Assembly: GCA_020050835.1 (NCBI GenBank)
Contig: JAGVKB010000053.1
Span: 62,001 to 126,000, forward strand
DNA from: Candidatus Obscuribacterales bacterium
GTDB taxonomy: Bacteria; Cyanobacteriota; Vampirovibrionia; Obscuribacterales; Obscuribacteraceae
Length of the DNA stretch: 64,000 nucleotides
Reading direction: 5' to 3'
The notes under the pieces were generated by a model. It searched no databases and was not told the DNA's origin. It saw nothing but the letters and a program-made list of their open reading frames with translations. The position numbers were made by a program, and so were the translations under genes. Shown here piece after piece: positions 35,847 to 43,572 of the stretch. Position 1 is the stretch's first letter. Each line of letters begins with the position of its first letter.

Positions 35847-36864
35847 ACATTTTCTCGCTCTCCCGAAAGGCGATCAAGCTGCATTATTGAGGCTGCATGC
35901 GGAAGATCTCCGGATGCAGCCCTTTGTGCTCGAAAAAGACATTTGGGTTTGCTGGGCTCTCGATAAGCTATTCACAATGCCAGGACGTCTGCCGATGGCG
36001 TTCAAAGGCGGTACTTCACTGTTGAAAGTCTACCGTGCGATTGACCGATTTTCAGAAGACATTGATGTAACTCTGGATTATCGCGGTTTCGGCGAAGAGA
36101 TAATCGGCAAGGAAAGCCGTGGTGAATTGATTCGTCTGAGCGACAAGCTCAAAGGTCTTGTGCTCGAACAAACCCGTGATGTCATAAAACCATATTTCGA
36201 ATCAGTAATGTCAGCTGAGTTTCGTCAAGGTAGCTTCAAGGTTGATGTTAGTGAGGATGGAGAGAAGGTTTTCATTCATTACCCTGCAGCCATCGAAGGC
36301 AACGACTATCTGGGGACGTCCGTGTTGTTAGAATTTGGCGGTCGCAATATCACCGAGCCAAACGAAACGCGCACGGTACGTTCGTACATGAGCGATGTGG
36401 TCAATGACTTTGTCTTTCCCGAAGCTGAGGTGACGGTGCTTGCCTTGCCCCGGACATATTGGGAAAAGTCCACGTTGATGCATGTCGAGTGCAATCGGCC
36501 CAATCCGCGACTGTCTGCGATAAGGCTGTCACGTCATTGGTATGATTCATACAAGATGTCTCACAACCTTGCCAATTTACAATCAGCATGTGCACATGAT
36601 TTGCTGGCAGCTGTTGTGAAGCATAAGAAGTTGTTTTTTCACTATGGATATGCAAACTACGATCATTGCCTCTCAGGCGGATTGCGCCTCGTTCCAGGTG
36701 ATGAACTCGCCAATGCGCTCGACAATGATTTCAAATCCATGGTGCAAGCAGGCATGTTCTATTCGGAACCACCTGCATTTGCCGAGATATTGGAAAGACT
36801 GAAAGAAGTTGAGCGCGACCTGAATAATTCCATCACTGCTCATTTCCAGAAGCCAACAAACTGA
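35839..36864 (+). CDS. AbiEii-like nucleotidyltransferase toxin
   Basis: 341 aa from ATG 35839. It belongs to the AbiEii/AbiGii nucleotidyltransferase family (DUF1814-type). The polymerase-beta-like motif I is GGTSLLK (57-63) and motif II is SEDIDVTLD (72-80) with the two metal Asp. A Lys in RSYMSDVVNDFV-to-ARP region and a C-terminal helical part follow. Toxins of this family modify tRNA acceptor ends or otherwise stop growth, and several protect against phage. Motifs are intact. The 8-bp overlap with the antitoxin is the normal arrangement. The block has the look of an acquired island together with the RAYT gene downstream. Confidence 0.87.
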   Translation: MAEHFLALPKGDQAALLRLHAEDLRMQPFVLEKDIWVCWALDKLFTMPGRLPMAFKGGTSLLKVYRAIDRFSEDIDVTLDYRGFGEEIIGKESRGELIRLSDKLKGLVLEQTRDVIKPYFESVMSAEFRQGSFKVDVSEDGEKVFIHYPAAIEGNDYLGTSVLLEFGGRNITEPNETRTVRSYMSDVVNDFVFPEAEVTVLALPRTYWEKSTLMHVECNRPNPRLSAIRLSRHWYDSYKMSHNLANLQSACAHDLLAAVVKHKKLFFHYGYANYDHCLSGGLRLVPGDELANALDNDFKSMVQAGMFYSEPPAFAEILERLKEVERDLNNSITAHFQKPTN

Positions 36865-37050
36865 GCTTTGACGGCAGAGCCAAGCGTGGATCTGGATGTC
36901 TTTATGTCATCGCGAGCGGAGAGTTCGGTTGGGACTTAAAGATACTACAGTTTCTGGAATGACTAGGCACCGGCCGGCCGTCAAGGCAAGCCATGCAGCG
37001 CTTGGCCTAGGACCAATGCCGTGCACTTAACAAGGGCTGAATGTGAAAAC

Positions 37051-37076
37051 CCTGGGAGCGCGGACGTCCCGTCCGC
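37051..37076. repeat. REP hairpin upstream of the RAYT gene
   Basis: CCTGGGAGCGCGGACGTCCC continues to GTCCGC at 37076. It contains a 7-bp stem GCGGACG/CGTCCGC with a TCC loop, preceded by the GGAG header typical of REP elements. It is the exact reverse complement of 37767-37792 (26 of 26 bases). Confidence 0.85.
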
Positions 37077-37147
37077 AGTAATTCGATGAACTTTTTGGCC
37101 GAGTCGAACGTCGTTTACCTGTAGGAGATTCCTCACACAGGTATGGC

Positions 37148-37843
37148 ATGGTAGACCGAAGGAAGGCATTACAAGGTTCAAGAGGTGCGACAGCGGTTGG
37201 TTGGCATTCACGCGGGTACTTGCCACATTTTGACGCCGGCGAGTTGCCGCAGACGATTACATTTCGGCTTCATGACTCTCTGCCGGTTTTACAACTTAGA
37301 CAGTGGGTCTTGGAGTTGAATGCTCTGCCGCTGCGTCAAAGAGAAGCTGAGCGCCGGCGGCGAATCGAAGAATATCTTGACACGGGGACGGGAGTGGTAT
37401 GGTTGTCCAGACCTGCCGTGGCTGAGATAGTCGAAGGTGCGCTCTTGTATTTTGATGGTCAGCGACATCGATTGCATGCCTGGGTTGTGATGCCCAACCA
37501 TGTCCACGTTTTAGTTACACCGACAGAGGGCAACACGTTGTCGGCAATTCTGCACTCCTGGAAATCCTTCACGGCTTACAAAGCCAACATTGCACTGGGA
37601 AGGACAGGAGCGTTTTGGCAAGAAGACTATTTCGACCGATTCATTAGGACGCAGGAACACTATTGGGCGGCAGTTACCTGTATTGAGAACAATCCAGTCA
37701 AGGCAGGATTGTGTGAGACTCAGGAAAGATGGACATACAGTAGCACAAGACTGGGTCACCTTGAATGCGGACGGGACGTCCGCGCTCCCAGGGTCCTAAT
37801 ACCGCATAACCAAGACGACTGTGCACCTAAGGAAGGGCTTTAA
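37148..37843 (+). CDS. REP-associated tyrosine transposase (RAYT)
   Basis: 231 aa of the IS200-like Y1 transposase family. The N-terminus has RGYLPHFDAGELPQTITFRL, characteristic of this RAYT group. The metal-binding HUH motif is HVH at 118-120 in MPNHVHVLV. The probable catalytic Tyr is Y161 in FWQEDYFDRFIR, and the family motif ENNPVKAGL is near 180. All are intact, so it may be active on nearby REP hairpins. The C-terminal codons (from about residue 207) are read through the downstream REP copy, giving an extra tail ECGRDVRAPRV. RAYT genes are usually single-copy domesticated transposases. Confidence 0.9.
   Translation: MVDRRKALQGSRGATAVGWHSRGYLPHFDAGELPQTITFRLHDSLPVLQLRQWVLELNALPLRQREAERRRRIEEYLDTGTGVVWLSRPAVAEIVEGALLYFDGQRHRLHAWVVMPNHVHVLVTPTEGNTLSAILHSWKSFTAYKANIALGRTGAFWQEDYFDRFIRTQEHYWAAVTCIENNPVKAGLCETQERWTYSSTRLGHLECGRDVRAPRVLIPHNQDDCAPKEGL
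37767..37792. repeat. Inverted REP hairpin inside the 3' end of the RAYT gene
   Basis: GCGGACGGGACGTCCGCGCT continues to CCCAGG at 37792. It is the perfect inverted partner of 37051-37076. The pair brackets the transposase gene as a unit of 742 bp. Confidence 0.85.
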
Positions 37844-37979
37844 GAGCGTTGGAAACACATGCGTAAACGCCCCTATGCTGAGAGCGTCTCCAACGCGTAC
37901 GCGGCCATCCGCAGCTACCGACACATCATCCATTCTTGCCAACCCTTCCATTCGATCACGACACGCTCACTGTACCAAG

Positions 37980-38519
37980 TTACTGTCCGTATGCCGGATA
38001 GATTAGCAGCTGAATAATACGCTCGCCTTGCTTCGGTCCGGGACTGACTCGCACTTCAGCTTTCTGCTTGCCCTTTGTCCAGATGGTACTCGAGTAAGCA
38101 GTATTTTCATCGGCGACTTGCGGCTGCCAACCGTCCTTGTAGAGCATCTGTTTGTAGTAAGTAGCAACATTTTCCAGCCGGTCGCCGGTACTCAAACAAA
38201 CGAAATTCGGCCGATTTGCGGTGTAGTTTGGCCGTACTTCGGCAACGATCACCTTGGAGTTGGGATATTGAACAATCGGGTATTCGGAAGGGAATTGCTG
38301 AAGCTTGCCTCTCAGGACGTCAATTGTCGGTTCGGTATACTTCGGAGCCTGATTGATGCCGGTGGATTTCTGAATGCCACCGACAGTCGCACCAATGCCG
38401 CCAAGAAACCCGCCGACCTGTTGGTCTTGCTGGTCCTCACTTTTGCTGCACGCGCTGAGCGCCAAAGTCACTGCCAAAACAACCAATTGAAGGTGCAAAC
38501 TGCTCCATTTCATCTTCAT
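37980..38519 (-). CDS. Putative lipoprotein of unknown function
   Basis: 179 aa. A signal sequence with lipobox LSAC (VVLAVTLALSAC, cysteine about residue 24) shows that the mature protein is lipid-anchored. A Gly-rich linker is followed by a compact domain beginning VLRGKLQQFPSEYPIVQYPNSKVIVAEV and including YYKQMLYKDGWQPQ and WTKGKQKAEVRVS, a mixed alpha/beta pattern seen in many small periplasmic domains. No family is recognised with certainty. It is transcribed alone, convergent with the RAYT gene. Confidence 0.7.
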   Translation of the reverse strand: MKMKWSSLHLQLVVLAVTLALSACSKSEDQQDQQVGGFLGGIGATVGGIQKSTGINQAPKYTEPTIDVLRGKLQQFPSEYPIVQYPNSKVIVAEVRPNYTANRPNFVCLSTGDRLENVATYYKQMLYKDGWQPQVADENTAYSSTIWTKGKQKAEVRVSPGPKQGERIIQLLIYPAYGQ

Positions 38520-39115
38520 AGAACGAGAACTCTCCCAAACATATCTTCACACTACATTCAAACAGAATGAGCCCAAATTGTCACCGGGTCTTGGCCGAAT
38601 TGAGTTCCGAAAAGTTATTTGAGTGGATTCCACAATAATTTCACAAATTTGCTGATGATATGTACCAGGAGGATTCACTTGGGAGGCCTTTCCGGAAGGC
38701 ATTGTTTATCACTTGAAGGCAGCATGTCCAACCGGACATCTGCCTGTGCATCGTATCTGGTGGCAACCACTCTCGCTCATTAGTACCATCGACCTATCTT
38801 TCAAAAATTCGCGTCAATTTGCCGCCAATTCGAAGCCGTTTAACAACCTGCAATCAGCAGGATTCGGAAAGCTACTATTAATGTTCGTAATAGATTCTGC
38901 TCCGACAGGGCGGTTGTACACAGCTTAGGCCTAATTAGTAACTAATAGAGACGTTACATTACCACAAGGCTGTGGCATAAGGTGCTGGGCTGGTAATTAC
39001 CACTGGAATCTACACGACCACCTGAGGGTTTTTACTCAACTTGGCAAATCTAGGGAAACTTCGGGTGGCCAAGACACTGCCGAGAGCCTTGTAAGTGTTT
39101 GAGAGGAAGATGGAG
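38520..39115. other. 596-bp intergenic region upstream of the CC-motif gene block
   Basis: It holds two small hairpins: GCCTT-TCCGG-AAGGC near 38686-38700, and GGCA-GC-ATGTCC-AACC-GGACAT-C-TGCC at 38718-38744. The frame at 38713-38928 has no ribosome-binding site and is not counted as a gene. The region probably carries the promoter and a long leader for the block downstream, but no clear -35/-10 pair stands out. Confidence 0.5.
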
Positions 39116-41308
39116 ATGACCGGGTTGAAGTCGGGAAGCCTCGTAATTGTCGCAATGCTAGTCTGCAGCGCAATTGCGCTTCCAATTGCCTGGGCGAAGA
39201 ACGAAGCTCAGCAGTTCCAGGAGCAGACAAACAAGATGTCTGACTCCATGAACACGAGCGGCGAATACAAGCAGGAATTCGAGCCGGCGATGGGCGGTGG
39301 CGGCGGCGGTCAGGGCGGCGGCGGTCAGCAGCTCCAGAATGTAGGCTACTCCGGCGAATATACCGACACCAATCAGCGAAGCGGTGAATTCAAGAAAGAT
39401 CCCCCTCCAACGGAAGACAATCAACCCAAAGATCCCAGCAAAGGTCCGGATTCACAGAAACACGATCAAAAGGTCGATGGCATGCCGAAGGAGATGGCTT
39501 CAGGCATGGGTCAGTACATGCGTAATGTCAGTCGGACTTCATCCAATCCGTTTCCTCAGCGCCATGACTATGCCAGCGGCGGATTCTTCGACGGCTTTAC
39601 CGATTTGGAAAACGGCACGAGCTGGTACACGCGCAACGACCGCGGAGCGAGAGGCAGCGGCGGAGGCGGTGGACCATACGGTGACCGCCTGGGAGCCAAA
39701 AAGTACTACGAAGAGCACGGGTTCCCCAACAGCGGTCCGATGACTGTTGACGGGCCAACCGGCAGTTCGACTGATGGTCGAGGCCCTACCGGCGACGGAC
39801 CCGGCGCAAAAATGTATTACCAGAACCATATGCCGGGCTTCACCCCCAAGCGTCCGACGAATCCGCTGGCAATGCCAGGCAAGTACAACTTTTCCGGTCC
39901 AATCGCTCCGCCCAATCCGGCCAAGTCGGGAATGAGCACGGCAATACCAGGCATGGAGACATTCATGCCTCTGTGCTGCAAGAAGCAATTACCTTGTTGC
40001 AAACTGCAACTGCGATGTTGCGTACTTACTGAAGAGCAGAAGAAGCAACAGCAGCAACAAAGCAGTGGCGGCGGCGGTGGTGGCGGCGGAACATTCAGCA
40101 GCGCGGCCGGCGGCAATATGGCTACCGGCGGCAGCGGTGGGATGACCGGAGCGATGACCGCTCAATTTGGCCTCGACATGGCGATGGCGGCAGCGGGAAC
40201 TATGCACCAGTCCAAATCAAACGGCAGCCAAAAAGGTGGTTCCGGTGGCGGCTCCAAAGGCGAAGGCGGCATCGAGGAGATGAACGAATCGTTCGCCATG
40301 ATGATGGATTACTTGATCAATGTGGCCAATGAGAATGCCGGCAGTCCGACATCAGCAACGAGCGTCTCCAAAACATACGCCAATGCCGTCTGGATGGTTC
40401 AGCAGATGTACAAAAACGTTTATCTGCAGATTGCCATTCTGCTGATATTGCCGGGCGCCATTCTCACCAATATCAAGTCGATGGTCGGTTTCAATTTCCT
40501 CAACTTGAAGGACGAAGATACACTTAGCCCGTTTACCGGCATACAGAGATCTATCATTGCAGTGTTTCTTATCCCGGCTACTCAGCTTTTTGTCAGTTAT
40601 GTAATTGACACGGCCAACGCCTTAAGCAGTGCCGTCGCGCAGAACGTCAGTGTCAGCACTATCGAGCTGTGGGCCAAAGAACAGGTGCAAACATTCGAGC
40701 AAGGTCAGCAGGGTGAGATGATCAAAAACCTGCCGATCGTACCGAGAGCACCCTGGCGTGGTAAGGCTGCCAGCATGCCAAAAATGCTCGGACTATTGGA
40801 ACAGATGAGCTATTGCGACATCTCGCTGTGCGAAGCGATCAATCAATGCGTTATGACTCTGTGCATCGCTGCCATTGTTTTCAATGTCTTCCAGATTACG
40901 TTTATGTGTTACCTGTATCTGATGGGGCCAATCTGTGCGGCCTTTTTCGCCTGGCCCGGAGTCGGACGAGAGCTCTTCCGAAAGGCATTCAGCTCCTGGA
41001 TGGACGGCGTCGTCATCCTGGCGCTGTGGAAATTCTGGTGGGACATCGTCCTGCTTTGCTGGGGGGTCTGGATTGAAAATGGTCACGGCAACCCTTACGA
41101 ACTAGTGAACGGATACTACTGCATCGGTTGGCTTTGCTTGCTGATGTTCGTGCCGTTCAATCCTTTCGACTTCAAGGTCGGGGAGATCGTATCAACGGTG
41201 CTTTCAAAGGCGGAGGGAGCAGCTGCAGCCGGTGCCAAGAAGGGTGCGCAAGGAGCGAAGAAAGGCGGAGGACCCGGCGGACCAGGACCCGGTCCAGGCC
41301 CTGGCTGA
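39116..41308 (+). CDS. CC-motif VirB6/TrbL-like membrane protein 1
   Basis: 730 aa from ATG 39116, where AGGAAG lies upstream at a good distance. A signal peptide (LVIVAMLVCSAIALPIAWA) is followed by a long low-complexity Gly/Pro/Asn-rich exported region. Three Cys pairs follow at about 286-301 (CC-KKQLP-CC-KLQLR-CC), then a Gln/Gly-rich linker. The C-terminal half has about six membrane segments, including YLQIAILLILPGAIL, IIAVFLIPATQLFVSYVI, YLYLMGPICAAFFAWPGVG and FSSWMDGVVILALWKFWWDI. The GP-hydrophobic-R-W pattern recalls VirB6/TrbL of type IV secretion; that is an inference. It is the most divergent of four tandem paralogues. The tail GGPGPGPGPG meets a UGA, after which seven more Gly/Pro-type codons lie in frame before UAG. 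Confidence 0.75.
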   Translation: MTGLKSGSLVIVAMLVCSAIALPIAWAKNEAQQFQEQTNKMSDSMNTSGEYKQEFEPAMGGGGGGQGGGGQQLQNVGYSGEYTDTNQRSGEFKKDPPPTEDNQPKDPSKGPDSQKHDQKVDGMPKEMASGMGQYMRNVSRTSSNPFPQRHDYASGGFFDGFTDLENGTSWYTRNDRGARGSGGGGGPYGDRLGAKKYYEEHGFPNSGPMTVDGPTGSSTDGRGPTGDGPGAKMYYQNHMPGFTPKRPTNPLAMPGKYNFSGPIAPPNPAKSGMSTAIPGMETFMPLCCKKQLPCCKLQLRCCVLTEEQKKQQQQQSSGGGGGGGGTFSSAAGGNMATGGSGGMTGAMTAQFGLDMAMAAAGTMHQSKSNGSQKGGSGGGSKGEGGIEEMNESFAMMMDYLINVANENAGSPTSATSVSKTYANAVWMVQQMYKNVYLQIAILLILPGAILTNIKSMVGFNFLNLKDEDTLSPFTGIQRSIIAVFLIPATQLFVSYVIDTANALSSAVAQNVSVSTIELWAKEQVQTFEQGQQGEMIKNLPIVPRAPWRGKAASMPKMLGLLEQMSYCDISLCEAINQCVMTLCIAAIVFNVFQITFMCYLYLMGPICAAFFAWPGVGRELFRKAFSSWMDGVVILALWKFWWDIVLLCWGVWIENGHGNPYELVNGYYCIGWLCLLMFVPFNPFDFKVGEIVSTVLSKAEGAAAAGAKKGAQGAKKGGGPGGPGPGPGPG

Positions 41309-41394
41309 GGAAGCCCAGGTCCGGGCGGTTAGCGGACGATGCGACCCGTGTGGTTGCAAACAAGTAAAAGACTACCAAACAAACAATCCAACTA

Positions 41395-43449
41395 ATGAAG
41401 TCATTTCTAGTACTCAGCTTGATCCTCGCAGCACAACTGTGCAGCGCTCAGGCATGCTATGCAAGCCGAGGGGGATCACCTGGTCAGGATATACTTCTTG
41501 CGCCAAATGGCATGGACACAAAAGCAAGCTCAGCCGATGACGTCAAGCAAGACGGCAATCAGAAATGCGGTAAAGGCGGCGGTGGTGGTGGCGGCCAGGG
41601 CGCAGGAGGCGGTCGAGTACCTTACTCCTACGCCGACAGCTCTTTTGGTGCTTGGGGCGGAGCAGCTTCCGCGCACTCGGTAGCGGCCATTCAATATGCA
41701 ATGCTCCATCCGGACAATGTCAGCACCATGAGTGGTAGCGGTGAGTCTGCGCCGGACAACAACAAGAACAGCGTGCCTACATTTCCCAGCACACCGGTAT
41801 ATGGAGGCTACAGCGGCACAAACTATCCAAATTACAACAGCAGCACATCGCAACCGATGGAACGCCAACCGATGCACCCGCAAAGAGGACCTGCGCCGAA
41901 AGGTCATCCCAGAGATGCGACCCAAGCCGGATTGCCACCGTGTTGCACAGACAAATTGCCTTGCTGCGACAGCAATTGGCCATGCTGCAAGAAAGCTGAG
42001 TACCACGGCTATACTCCCGACGGTGCGCCCAGCAATCTTCCATACAGTCAGAACATGCAGGGAAAGGACAACGTGCTAAAGGAAGGTGACACGAAGCAAA
42101 ACCAGGCGAGTCAAAACAGCAACAATAACAATAGTAACGCCAACAGTAATGCCAACAGTCAGTCAATGAACAGCCCGGCGATGACGGAGATGAGTCCGGG
42201 CGCAGGCAACAGTTTCAGCGGCATGAGCTCTTCGCTCGGCTCGGCGATGAAATCAATGATGGGCAAGAGCGGCATGAGCGGAGTCGCCGGTGGAAAGGTA
42301 ATGAATGCTGCCGGCGGCGGCGTCACCGGCATCATGAATATGTTCGCCAAACAGATGTCCGGTCAAACGCCCGGCGCAAACAAGGAAGGCGCAAAAACAG
42401 ACGAAGCGATCGAAAAGAGCCAGGTAGCGGACAATCTTGCCGGAATGGAGCGCGAGCAAGCGGGAACTGCCATATCATTCGTACTCGGTTTCCTGAAAAA
42501 CTTCACAGCTGGTGGCAATCAATATGTGCAATTGCACGATAGGCTTTTCATCCCGATAGCGGTACTGCTTTTGGTGCCGGGAGCAGTGCTGGCTCAGCTG
42601 AGATCGATTGTCGCTCAAGGATTCTCCATACTCGGCGAAGTCTCACCCTGGGACGGCATCATACGCTCCATCATTGCCACATTCCTGATCATGTCGTCCG
42701 GATTAGTTTTGAATTATGGAATAGATGTGGTCAACTCACTAGTGCAGACCGTTTCATCAGGATACAACCAGAATTTCGGATCAAGCATGGGCTCCGATGC
42801 GATGGCTATGCATGTGCGAGCTCACCCAATCAGGTTGCCGATGGAGAATTATGCCACCATTCCGAACATCCGCGGAATCATGTTCAACTATTTCGGCAGC
42901 ACGCCAGCTGCCACCATGGAAGGTTCATTACTGGCCGTAAAGTATGAAGATCCTGCTGCCGGCTTGTATATCGTTCCGCCGGATAGAGCGCCAGAGACAG
43001 TCCCATTCAAAGTGCCGTTTGCACGGGTAGCATTCAATGAGATCAATTGCGGACTAGCGATCGGCTGGGTCATATTATGCGCGATGCAGGTCTGCTATCT
43101 CTACTATCTCTATTTCATGGGACCGATCTTGGCAGCACTCTGGGTCTATCCTTCACAAATGTTGAGATCTGCCTACCCGAGCTGGGTAGAGGGCATAGTG
43201 AGTCTTTGCTTCTGGAGCTTCTTCTGGGCAACAACCATCCTATTAATGGCATGCTTCCGTGGCTGTGACGACACAGGAACCGTCCTGTGTACTGCATTGC
43301 TAACGATGGCCTTGGTCTCGGCAAAATCCGCCTTTGACTTCGTAGGTCTGGTCAAAGAAGCTGGAAGAGATGCGGGACGGGTTGCTGAGAAAGTCGGCAA
43401 AGCGTTGCTCGAGGCCAAACATGCTGCCGCTAAAGGTGGCGGTGGATAG
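41395..43449 (+). CDS. CC-motif VirB6/TrbL-like membrane protein 2
   Basis: 684 aa. A signal peptide (FLVLSLILAAQLCSAQACYA) precedes the family N-terminus SRGGSPGQDILLAPNGMDTKASSADD. PVYGGYSGTNYPNYNSSTSQPM follows, then Cys pairs at about 182-197 (CC-TDKLP-CC-DSNWP-CC) and YHGYTPDGAPSNLPYSQNMQGKDNVL. An Asn/Gln/Ser linker leads to the membrane half (about 380-665), with LFIPIAVLLLVPGAVLA, IIATFLIMSSGLVLNYGI, YLYYLYFMGPILAALWVYP and a final segment. Close to proteins 3 and 4, about 65% identical by eye. The ribosome-binding site is weak. It is the only member ending in a plain Gly run and a UAG stop. Confidence 0.75.
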   Translation: MKSFLVLSLILAAQLCSAQACYASRGGSPGQDILLAPNGMDTKASSADDVKQDGNQKCGKGGGGGGGQGAGGGRVPYSYADSSFGAWGGAASAHSVAAIQYAMLHPDNVSTMSGSGESAPDNNKNSVPTFPSTPVYGGYSGTNYPNYNSSTSQPMERQPMHPQRGPAPKGHPRDATQAGLPPCCTDKLPCCDSNWPCCKKAEYHGYTPDGAPSNLPYSQNMQGKDNVLKEGDTKQNQASQNSNNNNSNANSNANSQSMNSPAMTEMSPGAGNSFSGMSSSLGSAMKSMMGKSGMSGVAGGKVMNAAGGGVTGIMNMFAKQMSGQTPGANKEGAKTDEAIEKSQVADNLAGMEREQAGTAISFVLGFLKNFTAGGNQYVQLHDRLFIPIAVLLLVPGAVLAQLRSIVAQGFSILGEVSPWDGIIRSIIATFLIMSSGLVLNYGIDVVNSLVQTVSSGYNQNFGSSMGSDAMAMHVRAHPIRLPMENYATIPNIRGIMFNYFGSTPAATMEGSLLAVKYEDPAAGLYIVPPDRAPETVPFKVPFARVAFNEINCGLAIGWVILCAMQVCYLYYLYFMGPILAALWVYPSQMLRSAYPSWVEGIVSLCFWSFFWATTILLMACFRGCDDTGTVLCTALLTMALVSAKSAFDFVGLVKEAGRDAGRVAEKVGKALLEAKHAAAKGGGG

Positions 43450-43572
43450 GAAAGAGTTTTGAAGCGCTTGATAAACCGAAAATCTACTAAGCAATTCTAT
43501 ATGGCATGCAGAGAGTCACAAAAATCAGAGTCAGATAAATAGAGCCAGTACAGGAGCTAATTCATAGCCAGG

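Noticed and set aside
38713-38928. 71-codon open frame upstream of the CC-motif block
   Set aside because: No ribosome-binding site, no protein character, and it covers a hairpin; treated as leader DNA.
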